NCBI GenBank assembly: GCA_900320465.1
Contig: ONSQ01000008.1
Location: 45,925 to 109,924, forward strand
Length of the DNA stretch: 64,000 nucleotides
DNA from: an uncultured Eubacteriales bacterium
Lineage (GTDB): Bacteria; Bacillota; Clostridia; Oscillospirales; Oscillospiraceae
Direction: 5' to 3'
In this document: positions 1 to 7,787 of the stretch, one piece after another
Layout of the letters: each line of letters begins with the position of its first letter
How positions within the stretch are numbered: position 1 is the stretch's first letter
Position numbers and translations under genes: made by a program
Notes under the pieces: generated by a model
What the model was told of the DNA's origin: nothing
The model's input: only the letters and a program-made list of their open reading frames with translations
Database searches by the model: none

Positions 1-11
1 ATGCGCTTCAT
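1..11 (-). CDS. Start of a leftward gene running off the left edge (partial)
   Basis: Only the first few codons are visible, so no product can be named. A GGAGGAGGG ribosome site on the minus strand (30 to 22) is followed by an ATG at 11-9, or alternatively a GTG at 15-13 in another frame. A near-perfect minus-strand promoter lies at 96 to 67. Promoter, ribosome site and start codon in order make a real gene likely; the choice between the two starts is open. Confidence 0.4.
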
Positions 12-66
12 CCACGGCTGTCCCTCCTCCGCGCTCTTGAAATATCTCAATCAGCTACTATACATG

Positions 67-96
67 ATTATAATAGCCTATAAAGCAATTTGTCAA
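67..96 (-). promoter_or_regulatory. Sigma-A type promoter for the leftward edge gene
   Basis: On the minus strand TTGACA (96-91) and TATAAT (72-67) are separated by 18 bases. Both hexamers match the consensus exactly. Transcription would start near 60 and read leftward into the partial gene. Confidence 0.7.
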
Positions 97-302
97 GGCG
101 GCAAATCCCGCCGCACTGTCCCGTGAATGGGAGAGTGGGCGCATCTGTCCGCGCCGCGGGAGCGTAACTGCACCCCCGCCCGCTCCCCTGCTCTTGCGGA
201 GGGCGGAGGGCGCTCCGCGGCCGGGACAGCAGCCCGGTGAAAAAGCTGGCGCAGTAAGCAATATTTAACTTCGTTTCCTGTAAAAACAAATTCGTTAATT
301 TG
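97..302. other. Intergenic GC-rich stretch without recognised gene
   Basis: This lies between two divergent promoters. It is C-rich and holds imperfect inverted repeats, for example 153-165 against 210-220, and GGCGG/CCGCC around 98-113. No open frame here has a ribosome site or a recognisable product. It resembles structured spacer DNA; I see no known riboswitch or tRNA. Confidence 0.4.
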
Positions 303-331
303 TTGACATGTTGGCATTTGCATGGTATGAT
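303..331 (+). promoter_or_regulatory. Sigma-A type promoter of the lipoprotein-apbE-rnf operon
   Basis: TTGACA (303-308), a 17-base spacer and TATGAT (326-331) form a strong promoter. The start would be near 338, giving a leader of about 70 bases before the lipoprotein ATG at 407. No other good promoter is visible before rnfC, so the whole electron-transfer operon may depend on it. Confidence 0.75.
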
Positions 332-406
332 GTCGCTGCTCTGATAGTGTCATAAAGAGGATGGCACAAGGAGCAAACAAGACTATATTAAAATAGGAGA
401 ATGAAA

Positions 407-1531
407 ATGAAAAAGATTCTTGCAATGCTGCTTCTGGTTTGCATGGTTCTGGCCATGGCCGCCTGCGGCCAGCAGGCAGCTCCCGCAGCCGCCCCCGCCG
501 CGGAAGCCGCTCCCGCTGAGGAAGCTGCTCCCGCCGAGGAAGCCGCTCCCGCCGAAGAGGCCGCCCCTGCTGAGGAGGCCGCCCCTGTTGAAGAGGCCGC
601 TCCTGCCGAGTACAAGCTCGGTATGGGTGTTGCCCTGAACATGGACAGCTCCAAGGCCGGCAACGCCCAGGTCGACGCCACTGTCGCCGCCGTCGTTCTC
701 GACGCCGAGGGCAAGATCGTCGCCGCCAAGCTGGACGTGGCCCAGAACAAGATGGACGTCACCGACGGCCAGGTTGATCCCGAGAAGGAATTCCTCTCCA
801 AGGTCGAGCTGGGCGATGACTACAACATGGTCAAGTTCTCTTCCGCCACGCACGAGTGGTACGAGCAGGCCGCCGCGTTCGAGGCCTACGTGATCGGCAA
901 GACCGCCGACGAGGTCAAGGGCATGGAGACCGTTGTCAACGAAGAGGGCCACAGCGTCACCACCGACGAGGAGCTCTTCGCCTCCTGCTCCATTTCCATC
1001 GCTGATTTCCAGGAAGCCATCTTCAAGGCCTGCAACGACGAGCAGAGCCAGTCCTTCATCTCCGACGGCGCTTTCACCCTGGGCGTTGCGGTCAACTCCA
1101 CCGCTGACGAGTCCACTGCCGCCACCGCCGACGAAGAGGGCGTTGTGAAGATGTACACCGACTACGCCGCCGCTGTTGTGGACAGCGAGGGCAAGATCAT
1201 CGCCGCCGTGACCGACGCCACCCAGCCCCAGATCAAGATCGACGCCAACGGCGAGATCGTTGAGACCGTCTTCAAAGGCACCAAGCGTGAGCTGAAGGAA
1301 GACTACAACATGGTCAAGTTCTCCGCCGCCACGCTCGAGTGGTATGAGCAGGCCCAGAACTTTGTCAACTACGTCGCCGGCAAGACCGCTGAAGAGCTGC
1401 GTGCCTCCGAGACCGTCCTCAACGAAGAAGGCCACCAGGTCTTTGCCGATGAGACCCTGTACGCCAGCGTCTCCATCAGCGTTGACGGTATGATCGACGT
1501 CGTTGCCAAGGCTGCTGACAACGCCAAGTAA
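407..1531 (+). CDS. Secreted lipoprotein with two copies of a divergent FMN-binding-like domain
   Basis: The 374-residue product has a signal peptide ending in a lipobox (AMAAC), so it should be lipid-anchored outside the membrane. An Ala/Pro/Glu linker (about residues 25-70) is followed by two homologous domains of roughly 150 residues. Each has a strand-turn-strand segment with GKI and then YNMVKFS-x-AT followed by EWYEQ. The SxAT tetrapeptides, at residues 145-148 and 306-309, resemble ApbE flavinylation sites, but the usual upstream Asp is missing. Start: AGGAG at 395-399 is correctly spaced for ATG 407 but too close to ATG 401. It is first in the apbE-rnf operon, so an extracytoplasmic electron carrier is a reasonable guess. 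I know no named family for it. Confidence 0.8.
   Translation: MKKILAMLLLVCMVLAMAACGQQAAPAAAPAAEAAPAEEAAPAEEAAPAEEAAPAEEAAPVEEAAPAEYKLGMGVALNMDSSKAGNAQVDATVAAVVLDAEGKIVAAKLDVAQNKMDVTDGQVDPEKEFLSKVELGDDYNMVKFSSATHEWYEQAAAFEAYVIGKTADEVKGMETVVNEEGHSVTTDEELFASCSISIADFQEAIFKACNDEQSQSFISDGAFTLGVAVNSTADESTAATADEEGVVKMYTDYAAAVVDSEGKIIAAVTDATQPQIKIDANGEIVETVFKGTKRELKEDYNMVKFSAATLEWYEQAQNFVNYVAGKTAEELRASETVLNEEGHQVFADETLYASVSISVDGMIDVVAKAADNAK
478..612 (+). repeat. In-frame 18-bp repeat encoding the APAEEA linker
   Basis: About six degenerate copies of an 18-base unit encode Ala-Pro-Ala-Glu-Glu-Ala. The stretch separates the lipid anchor from the first domain. Because the unit is a multiple of three, slippage would change linker length without breaking the frame. 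Confidence 0.8.
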
Positions 1532-1552
1532 AAAATCAATATCGCACAGGAG

Positions 1553-2653
1553 ATGAAACCTTTGTGCAGTTTTCGCCGGATCGGGGCGCTGTGTGTCCTG
1601 CTGGCGCTGCTGTCGGCTCTGGCCGGCTGCGGCACGCAGCAGACGGACACGGCCCTGCCGGAGGAGGAAGCGCAGAAGATCGAGCCGAAGGGAAAGGTGT
1701 ACTACGCCTACTTCGACACCGTCTCCTATGTCTATGACTACGCAGGAGATTCGGCAGAACGCTTTGACGAGCGTTCTGCCGAAGTTTCGCATATTCTGTC
1801 GGATTATCACCAGCTCTTCGACATCTATCACGAGTACAGCGGCATGGTGAATCTCTGCACCCTGAACAAAAACGCGGGGGGCGAGGCCATGACCGTCGAT
1901 CCGCGGCTGATGGATTTTCTTCTCTACGCCCGTGAGCTCTGCGAGCTGACCGGCGGCGAGATGAACGTGATGCTCGGCGCGCTGCTCCGCCCCTGGCACG
2001 AATGCCGCGAGGCCGCCGAGAGCGACCCCTCCGGCGCGTCGATCCCCGCGGAGGAGGACCTGATCGAGGCCTTCCGCCACACGGATATCGCACTGCTGGA
2101 GCTGGACGAGGACGCCAATACCGTTCGCATCGCCGACCCGCTGGCCTCCCTGGACGTGGGGGCCCTGGGCAAGGGCTACGCCACCGAGATGGCGGCCAGA
2201 TGGCTGGAGAGCGACGGCGCGCAGGGCTATGTGCTGAACATCGGCGGCAACATCCGCTGCATCGGCACGCGGCCCGACGGCAGCGGATGGGTCACGGCGG
2301 TCCGCAATCCGGATCGCTCCGCCGAGGATTTTGCCCGGCGGCTTCGCATCGCGGACATTTCCTGCGTGACCTCGGGGGTCTACGAGCGCTATTTCACCGT
2401 AAACGGCGTTCGCTATCACCACATCATTGACAAGGACACGCTCTATCCCGCGGCATACTACGATTCGCTGACCGTGCTCTGCCGGGACAGCGGACTGGCG
2501 GACGCGCTGTCCACGGCGCTTTTCTGCATGCCCTATGAGGACAGCCGCGCGCTGGCCGACAGTCTTGAGGGCGTGGAGGTGCTGTGGATCTTCCCCGACG
2601 GCGAGCAGCGCTGTACCGACGGCGTATGGCAAATGACAGAAAATGAAGCATAA
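1553..2653 (+). CDS. apbE: FAD:protein FMN transferase (ApbE)
   Basis: This exported flavin transferase moves FMN from FAD to a Thr or Ser on extracytoplasmic proteins. The lipobox is LAGC with Cys26. The ApbE core is clear: DVGALGKGY near residues 201-209, NIGGNI, TSGVYERYF, the HHIID segment and an Asp-rich metal site around LADALSTALF. Length (366) fits the lipoprotein ApbE branch. Start is uncertain: AGGAG at 1548-1552 abuts ATG 1553 but is nine bases before an in-frame TTG at 1562, which may be the true start. Likely substrates are RnfD and RnfG downstream, possibly the lipoprotein upstream. A perfect 14-bp hairpin lies inside the coding region at 1750-1783. Confidence 0.95.
   Translation: MKPLCSFRRIGALCVLLALLSALAGCGTQQTDTALPEEEAQKIEPKGKVYYAYFDTVSYVYDYAGDSAERFDERSAEVSHILSDYHQLFDIYHEYSGMVNLCTLNKNAGGEAMTVDPRLMDFLLYARELCELTGGEMNVMLGALLRPWHECREAAESDPSGASIPAEEDLIEAFRHTDIALLELDEDANTVRIADPLASLDVGALGKGYATEMAARWLESDGAQGYVLNIGGNIRCIGTRPDGSGWVTAVRNPDRSAEDFARRLRIADISCVTSGVYERYFTVNGVRYHHIIDKDTLYPAAYYDSLTVLCRDSGLADALSTALFCMPYEDSRALADSLEGVEVLWIFPDGEQRCTDGVWQMTENEA
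1750..1783 (+). other. Perfect 14-bp hairpin inside apbE
   Basis: The arms 1750-1763 and 1770-1783 are exact inverted complements with a six-base loop. They encode about residues 66-77 of ApbE, before its catalytic core. No T-run follows, so this is not an ordinary intrinsic terminator. It could be an RNA processing or stabilising element between the lipoprotein message and the downstream genes. Confidence 0.6.
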
Positions 2654-2677
2654 ACCAGTTCAAAGGAGGCGGGTATA

Positions 2678-4012
2678 TTGAGTCTCAGAAAAAAGATTTC
2701 TGCCCTGAAATTACCCCACTACAAAGGCACGGCCGGCATGGCGGCCGTGCGCATGGCGATCCCGAAGGAAGTCGTCCTGCCGATGAACATGCACTCCGGC
2801 CAGGCGGCCGAGCCGATCGTCCAGGTGGGCGATTACGTGACCGTCGGACAGCTGATCGCCCGGGAGGAGGGGCGCAACAGCGCGCCTGTGCACGCGTCGG
2901 TCTCCGGCACCGTCAAGGCCATTGAGCCCTACAGCGCCGGCGGACGCAAGACCACGGCCATCCGCATCGAAAGCGACGGCAAGATGGAAAAGTGCCCCGA
3001 TCTGAAGCTGCCCCAGCCGACGAATCTGGACGAATTCCTGCAGTGCGTGCGCGACAGCGGCGTGGTGGGTCTTGGCGGCGCGGCCTTCCCCGTGTGGGCA
3101 AAGCTGGCCGCGGCACAGAAGAACCACATCCAGACCGTTCTCATCAACGGCGCGGAGTGTGAGCCCTTCATCACCAGCGACCACCGCGTGATGCTGGAGC
3201 ACGGCGATCTGATCGAAAAGGGCATCGCCCTTCTCAAGCAGTTCCTCGGCTCTGAGGAGTATATCATCGGCATCGAGAAGAACAAGCCCGACGCCATCGC
3301 GCAGCTGACCGAGCGCTTTGCCAACGACAGCGCCGTCAAGGTCCTGCCGCTGGAGAGCGTCTATCCCCAGGGTGCCAAGCAGGTGCTGCTCTACAACGCC
3401 ACCGGCAAGGTGGTGGGGCCGGGACAGCGTCTGGCAAGTCTGGGCGTCATCATCATCAACGTGACCTCTCTGGTCAAAACGGCGGAATACTTTACCACCG
3501 GCATGCCGCTGGTGGAGCGCATCGTCACCATCGAGGGCTCCGCTGTCAAGGAGCCCAGGAACCTGATCGTCCCCATCGGCACCTCGATCCGCGACGCGGT
3601 GGAGGCCTGCGGCGGGCTGAAGGAAGAGCCCGGCAAGATCCTCTTCGGCGGCGCCATGATGGGCAAGACCGTGGATACGCTGGACGCCTCGATCCTCAAG
3701 GCCACCAACGCCGTGGTCATCATGAACCGCAAGGACGCCGAGAAGACCAAGCCCTCGCCCTGCATCCACTGCGGGCGCTGCGTGGCGGTCTGCCCCCTGG
3801 GGCTGAACCCCACGGCCTTTGCCCGCGCCATGGAGCTGGAGGACGAGGACGCGCGCGGCGCGCTGCTGCAGAAGGAGCAGGTGTCGCTGTGCATGGAGTG
3901 CGGCTGCTGCAGCTATGTCTGCCCGGCCCACCGTCCCCTGGCCGAAAACAACAGCGCCGCCCGCCGCTTTATCCGCACCTGGGAGAGCGCGAAGAAGGAA
4001 GGAGGGAAATAA
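2678..4012 (+). CDS. rnfC: Rnf-type electron transport complex subunit C
   Basis: RnfC is the cytoplasmic peripheral subunit that binds NAD(H), FMN and two [4Fe-4S] clusters. The Gly-rich flavin/nucleotide motif GLGGAAFP lies near residues 130-137. The cluster motifs are C362-x2-C365-x2-C368-x3-C372-P and C405-x2-C408-x2-C411-x3-C415-P, so all eight ligands are present. The 444-residue length fits the short clostridial form. The start is TTG at 2678, eight bases after AGGAGG (2664-2669). It is followed by rnfD, rnfG, rnfE and rnfA. The usual RnfB partner is absent from the window. Confidence 0.95.
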   Translation: MSLRKKISALKLPHYKGTAGMAAVRMAIPKEVVLPMNMHSGQAAEPIVQVGDYVTVGQLIAREEGRNSAPVHASVSGTVKAIEPYSAGGRKTTAIRIESDGKMEKCPDLKLPQPTNLDEFLQCVRDSGVVGLGGAAFPVWAKLAAAQKNHIQTVLINGAECEPFITSDHRVMLEHGDLIEKGIALLKQFLGSEEYIIGIEKNKPDAIAQLTERFANDSAVKVLPLESVYPQGAKQVLLYNATGKVVGPGQRLASLGVIIINVTSLVKTAEYFTTGMPLVERIVTIEGSAVKEPRNLIVPIGTSIRDAVEACGGLKEEPGKILFGGAMMGKTVDTLDASILKATNAVVIMNRKDAEKTKPSPCIHCGRCVAVCPLGLNPTAFARAMELEDEDARGALLQKEQVSLCMECGCCSYVCPAHRPLAENNSAARRFIRTWESAKKEGGK

Positions 4013-4015
4013 GCC

Positions 4016-4945
4016 GTGGAGAATAAACCCATCATGGCCGCAGGGCCTCATATCCACAGTGCCGACAGCTCGCGCCGGATCATGCTGGACGTGATCATCG
4101 CGCTGCTTCCCGCCTCTGTCGCCGCCGTCGTGCTCTTCGGCATGAAGGCGCTGGCGATGATCTGTGTCTGCGTGATCGCAGCGGTGGTCTCGGAATTTCT
4201 GTTCAATCTGATCGCCCGCCGCGAGCAGAGCGTGGGCGATCTCAGCGCCGTTGTGACGGGCCTGCTGCTGGCGCTCAATCTCTCCACCAACGTGCCGCTG
4301 TGGCAGTGCGCGCTGGGCTCGATCTTCGCGATCGTGCTGGTCAAGTGCGCCTTCGGCGGCATGGGACATAACTTTGCAAACCCGGCCATCACCGCGCGTG
4401 TGTTCCTGTTGATGGCCTTTACCTCCACCGTGGCCGGCGGAGCCCAGCCCATCCTGGTCGACGCCGTCAGCTCCGCCACCCCGCTGGATCTGATCGCCGC
4501 GGGCGGCGAGGGGCTTCCCGGCCTGGGCGCGATGCTGCTGGGTCTGCGGGGCGGCGCCATCGGCGAGGGCTGCATCGTGGCTCTGCTGGCAGGCTTTGCC
4601 TACCTGCTGATCCGCCGCGTGATCCACTGGCAGACGCCGGTGATCTTTATCGCCACCGTGTTTGTCTGCTATCTTGTCGCCTCGGGTGATTTCACCGTCG
4701 CCCTCTACGAGATTCTGGCGGGCGGTCTGGTGCTGGGCGCCGTGTTCATGGCCACCGACTACACCACCACCCCCATCACCGCCGAGGGCCGCTGGCTCTT
4801 TGCGCTGGGCTGCGGACTGCTGACCTTTGTGATCCGCCGCTTCTGCTCTTTCCCCGAGGGCGTTTCCTATTCCATTCTGTGCATGAACATCCTCTCCCCC
4901 TGGCTGGAGAAGTGGACGCGCAGAAAGCCGCTGGGAGGTGTGTGA
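4016..4945 (+). CDS. rnfD: Rnf-type electron transport complex subunit D
   Basis: This is an integral membrane flavoprotein of 309 residues with about eight hydrophobic segments. It carries covalent FMN in the family, and the acceptor motif is intact: DAVSSAT puts the threonine at residue 155, with Asp six positions earlier. Conserved GGMGHNFANPAITAR and TDYTTTP segments are also present. The start is GTG 4016 after an AAGGAGG site. It is three bases downstream of rnfC and one base upstream of rnfG. It should be a substrate of the ApbE encoded upstream. Confidence 0.95.
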   Translation: MENKPIMAAGPHIHSADSSRRIMLDVIIALLPASVAAVVLFGMKALAMICVCVIAAVVSEFLFNLIARREQSVGDLSAVVTGLLLALNLSTNVPLWQCALGSIFAIVLVKCAFGGMGHNFANPAITARVFLLMAFTSTVAGGAQPILVDAVSSATPLDLIAAGGEGLPGLGAMLLGLRGGAIGEGCIVALLAGFAYLLIRRVIHWQTPVIFIATVFVCYLVASGDFTVALYEILAGGLVLGAVFMATDYTTTPITAEGRWLFALGCGLLTFVIRRFCSFPEGVSYSILCMNILSPWLEKWTRRKPLGGV

Positions 4946-4946
4946 T

Positions 4947-6239
4947 ATGAAGAATACTTCGCTTCTTCGCTCCGCCCTGTGCCTGGTGCTGCTCTTCTGT
5001 CTGATGGGCGCGCTGGTCTACGGCGTCAACGGCGTGGCCGCCCCCATCGTGGCGGAAAACGAGCGCCGCGCGGCCGAGGCTGCCGCCGAGGCAGAAAAGG
5101 CTCTTCTGGGCGACAGCGTGCTGCTCTATGACCGCGCCGACCCGGACGCCTCCACCCTGGCGGTGAGCGCCGAGAGCGTGCAGAGCGTCTATCGCGACGA
5201 GACCAAGGGCCAGTATCTGCTCCGTCTCGAAACCAGCGAGGGCTACTCCAAGCTGCCCATCCGTCTGACGCTGACGGTGGACTTTGAGGGCAAGATCGTT
5301 GATCTCACGGTCGAGGAGAACCCGGACGACAAGGAGCTGGGCGAGGACTTCCCCGCCAGCTTTGCCGGCCAGGATTCCACGCTGTCCGGCGTGAATCTGG
5401 TGGCGGGCGTCACCTTCTCGTCCAGCGCGATCCGCGGTGCCGTCAACGACGGCTTCAACGCTCTCATTGAAAACGGCCTCTTCGCCGCGGCGGAGAAGGA
5501 CGATTCCCAGCTTCTCAACGAGCTGATCCCGCTGGTCTACCCCGGTATCGTCAACAAGCCCGGCGTTGTCCAGGGCGAGGAGCTCGCGGGCAGCGGCAAT
5601 GTGGTCTCCGGCTTCAAGGCCGCCAACGGCAGCGGCTTCGTCTGGTTCGTCACCGATAACGGCGCCAACGAGCTGGCCGTGTGGACGGTCCTGGGCGGCA
5701 CGAGGCTCTACAACACCGCCGGCGAGGACGTGACCGCTTCTGCGGACGCCGCTCTGCTTGCGGAGATCGACGCGCTGAGCGCTGAAAACGCGGAGGATCT
5801 GTCCAAGACCTACGAGAAGAACTTCGGCCGTATGCTCGACGAGGGCGCCGAGCTGACGCCGGTTTCGATTCCCGGCCTTGCCAACAGCGTCACTGCGGCC
5901 TACACCGTGCAGGGCGCTGAGGGCACGCTCTATGCCTTTGCCGCGCGTCCCTACGGTTACTCCAACGAGGTCATGCAGCTGTTCTACGTGCTCGATGAGA
6001 CCGGCGCCATCGTCTCCTTCCGCGCCAGCGAGCTGATCCTCCATTCGGATTACTTCAGCAGCTACCAGCTGGACGAGCCCGCCTACAAGGAAGGCTTCCT
6101 TGGTCTGACGGCTGACAGCTACACCGGCGAGCAGGCGCTGATCACCGGCGCCACCATGAGCACCGACGCCGTGGATACCGCCACCGCCGACGTGTTTGCC
6201 GCCTTTGCTCTTCTGACGGAAAATGAGGTGAACGCATGA
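4947..6239 (+). CDS. rnfG: RnfG-like protein with two FMN-binding domains, the first lacking its acceptor Thr
   Basis: RnfG normally has one transmembrane helix and one extracytoplasmic domain with FMN on a threonine, in about 200 residues. This product has 430 residues and two such domains. The first (about 60-185) ends in FSSSAI, where Ile162 stands in the acceptor position. The second (about 300-425) has ITGAT with Thr403 intact. So one covalent FMN is predicted, plus one degenerate module. The true start is ATG 4947, eight bases after GGGAGG (4933-4938); a GTG at 4938 overlaps the ribosome site. The stop overlaps rnfE by four bases. Confidence 0.9.
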   Translation: MKNTSLLRSALCLVLLFCLMGALVYGVNGVAAPIVAENERRAAEAAAEAEKALLGDSVLLYDRADPDASTLAVSAESVQSVYRDETKGQYLLRLETSEGYSKLPIRLTLTVDFEGKIVDLTVEENPDDKELGEDFPASFAGQDSTLSGVNLVAGVTFSSSAIRGAVNDGFNALIENGLFAAAEKDDSQLLNELIPLVYPGIVNKPGVVQGEELAGSGNVVSGFKAANGSGFVWFVTDNGANELAVWTVLGGTRLYNTAGEDVTASADAALLAEIDALSAENAEDLSKTYEKNFGRMLDEGAELTPVSIPGLANSVTAAYTVQGAEGTLYAFAARPYGYSNEVMQLFYVLDETGAIVSFRASELILHSDYFSSYQLDEPAYKEGFLGLTADSYTGEQALITGATMSTDAVDTATADVFAAFALLTENEVNA

Positions 6240-6871
6240 AAAACGATAAACTTCTCTTCCGAAATCCCGCCGCGGTGCTGTTTCTCGGCGCCGCTCCCGC
6301 CTTGGGAGCCAGCACGGACGTGCGCGCGGCTCTGGCCATGAGCGCGGCGGTGCTGGGCGTGCTGCTGTGCTCGTCGCTGCTGCTGGGTCTCATCCGCAAG
6401 CTTCTCCCGCGCGAGGCCTTCCTCGCCGCGGCCATGCTGGTGGTGGCCGGCTTTGCCTCCGCCGCCCAGCTGCTGCTCCAGGCCTTTGTTCCCTCGGTGT
6501 ATGAAATGCTGGGCTTTTACGCCGCCATCCTGGCCGTTGACCTGCTGCTGTTCGCCGGCGCAGAGTGCGCCGAAGAGCAGGGTCTGGGCAAGGCGCTGGT
6601 AAACGCGCTTCTCAGCGGTCTCATTTTCACCGTGTTTGTGCTCCTGCTCGCCGCCATCCGCGAGCTGTTCGGCAGCGCCAGCTTCGACGGGCAGAGCGTG
6701 GAGGCTCTGAAGAACATCCGCATCAACGTCCTCACCCAGGCCTCCGGCGGTCTGATCGTCTTTGCGATCCTGCTCGCCGTCGTCAACGCCCTGTGCCCCG
6801 CCGCCCTCTCTCTGGACAGGCTGAGCTCTCTGGCTGTGGGCTGTGAGGAGAAAGAGGAGGAGGAAGCATGA
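6236..6871 (+). CDS. rnfE: Rnf-type subunit E lacking the FeS-ligand cysteines
   Basis: This 211-residue membrane protein aligns with RnfE/RsxE/NqrD over its length. Recognisable pieces are the N-terminal NPAAVLFLGAAPALGAS and the GAE segment in mid-protein. In classical RnfE the first reads LGLCP and the second TNCxxxGRAE, and the two Cys take part in an intramembrane [2Fe-2S] cluster shared with RnfA. Here those positions are Ala20 and Leu103. The C terminus is a charged tail of Glu residues. It overlaps rnfG and rnfA by four bases each (ATGA), so translation is coupled. Confidence 0.9.
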   Translation: MKNDKLLFRNPAAVLFLGAAPALGASTDVRAALAMSAAVLGVLLCSSLLLGLIRKLLPREAFLAAAMLVVAGFASAAQLLLQAFVPSVYEMLGFYAAILAVDLLLFAGAECAEEQGLGKALVNALLSGLIFTVFVLLLAAIRELFGSASFDGQSVEALKNIRINVLTQASGGLIVFAILLAVVNALCPAALSLDRLSSLAVGCEEKEEEEA

Positions 6872-7401
6872 AAGAAACGATCCTTCTGATTCTCGGCTTT
6901 GTGCTCGTGAACAACTACGCGCTGACGGCCTATCTGGGTCTGACGCCGCTGATCGGCTTTGCCGCGAAGCGCGACAAGATCCTGGTGCTGGGTCTGTCCG
7001 TCACGGGCGTGACGCTGCTGCTGTCCGTGCTGCTGTGGCTGCTGCGCTCTCTCATCCCCGCCTGGCTGCAGCTGCTCGCGGCCGTTGCCATCACCCTGGT
7101 GCTGGTGTGGCTGCTGCAGCTGGCTCTGGGCAAAAAGCTGGGACTTTACTTCCCGGTCATCGCCCTCAACAGCGTGGTGCTGGGCCTTGCGCTCAACACG
7201 ATCGCTGCCGAAGGTCTTCTGACCGTGATTCTCAGCGCCCTGGGCGCCGGTGTGGGCTTCCTCTTCGCGCTGTTTCTGATGAACGGCATCCAGACGCGCA
7301 TCGAGAGCGAGCATCTGCCCCGCGCCTTCCGCGGACTACCGATCCAGTTCCTGGCCGCCGGTATTCTGGCCCTCGCGCTGACCGCCTTTAACTTCCAATG
7401 A
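6868..7401 (+). CDS. rnfA: Rnf-type subunit A lacking the FeS-ligand cysteines
   Basis: This 177-residue, roughly six-helix protein is clearly RnfA: it has LVNNYALTAYLG near the N terminus and LPRAFRGLPIQF near the C terminus. Classical RnfA has LGLCP and TTNCAVLG, whose Cys complete the [2Fe-2S] site at the RnfA-RnfE interface. Here they are Thr26 (LGLTP) and Ser102 (ALNSVVLG). With the matching changes in RnfE, all four ligands are gone. The next gene begins inside its last codons, and it is not rnfB. Confidence 0.92.
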   Translation: MKETILLILGFVLVNNYALTAYLGLTPLIGFAAKRDKILVLGLSVTGVTLLLSVLLWLLRSLIPAWLQLLAAVAITLVLVWLLQLALGKKLGLYFPVIALNSVVLGLALNTIAAEGLLTVILSALGAGVGFLFALFLMNGIQTRIESEHLPRAFRGLPIQFLAAGILALALTAFNFQ

Positions 7402-7787
7402 AAGGCAAGCCTGCTGCCGGGCATCTGCGCGCCGACCTGCTTGTGATCGGCGGGCTGCTGCTCCTGTCCCTGGTGCTCTACCTCGCGTTCCATCTGGGGC
7501 GCGAGGAGGGCGGCTGGGCCGTGGTGCGCATTGACGGCCTCGAGGTGGAGCGCCACGCGCTGTCCGTCGACGGGAGCTATTCACTCAACGGCGGCACCAA
7601 TCTGCTGGTCATCGAGAATGGCCGCGCCTATCTCAGCTACGCCGACTGTCCCGATCAGATCTGCGTCAAGCACGCCCCTGTTCGCTACACCCACGAGGTC
7701 ATCACCTGTCTGCCCAACCGTCTGACCGTCACCGTCGAGGGCGGCGAGAGCAACGGCGTGGACTTCACCGTCGGAGGCATCGGATGA
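7398..7787 (+). CDS. NusG domain II membrane protein (EetA-like)
   Basis: The 129-residue protein has one N-terminal transmembrane helix (about 12-32) and an extracytoplasmic NusG-II domain. The typical pattern ADCPDQIC, then a second Cys in TCLPNRL, is present. Proteins of this family sit beside Gx-transporter proteins, and to my recollection EetA of Gram-positive flavin-based extracellular electron transfer loci belongs to it. It overlaps rnfA by four bases and the next gene by four bases, so it is an integral part of the operon. Its biochemical role is not known. Confidence 0.85.
   Translation: MKGKPAAGHLRADLLVIGGLLLLSLVLYLAFHLGREEGGWAVVRIDGLEVERHALSVDGSYSLNGGTNLLVIENGRAYLSYADCPDQICVKHAPVRYTHEVITCLPNRLTVTVEGGESNGVDFTVGGIG

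Noticed and set aside
90-160. Possible cobalamin riboswitch fragment (GCCGCACTGTCCCG-like)
   Set aside because: The conserved box before it and the CCTGCC-type end are missing, and it lies upstream of the mapped promoter, so it would not be in the leader.
401-406. ATG 401 as the lipoprotein start
   Set aside because: It is only one base from the AGGAG site; ATG 407 has normal spacing.
383-2632. Long leftward open frame (749 codons) opposite the lipoprotein and apbE
   Set aside because: It is a shadow of high G+C codon bias; it has no ribosome site and its product is low-complexity without family features.
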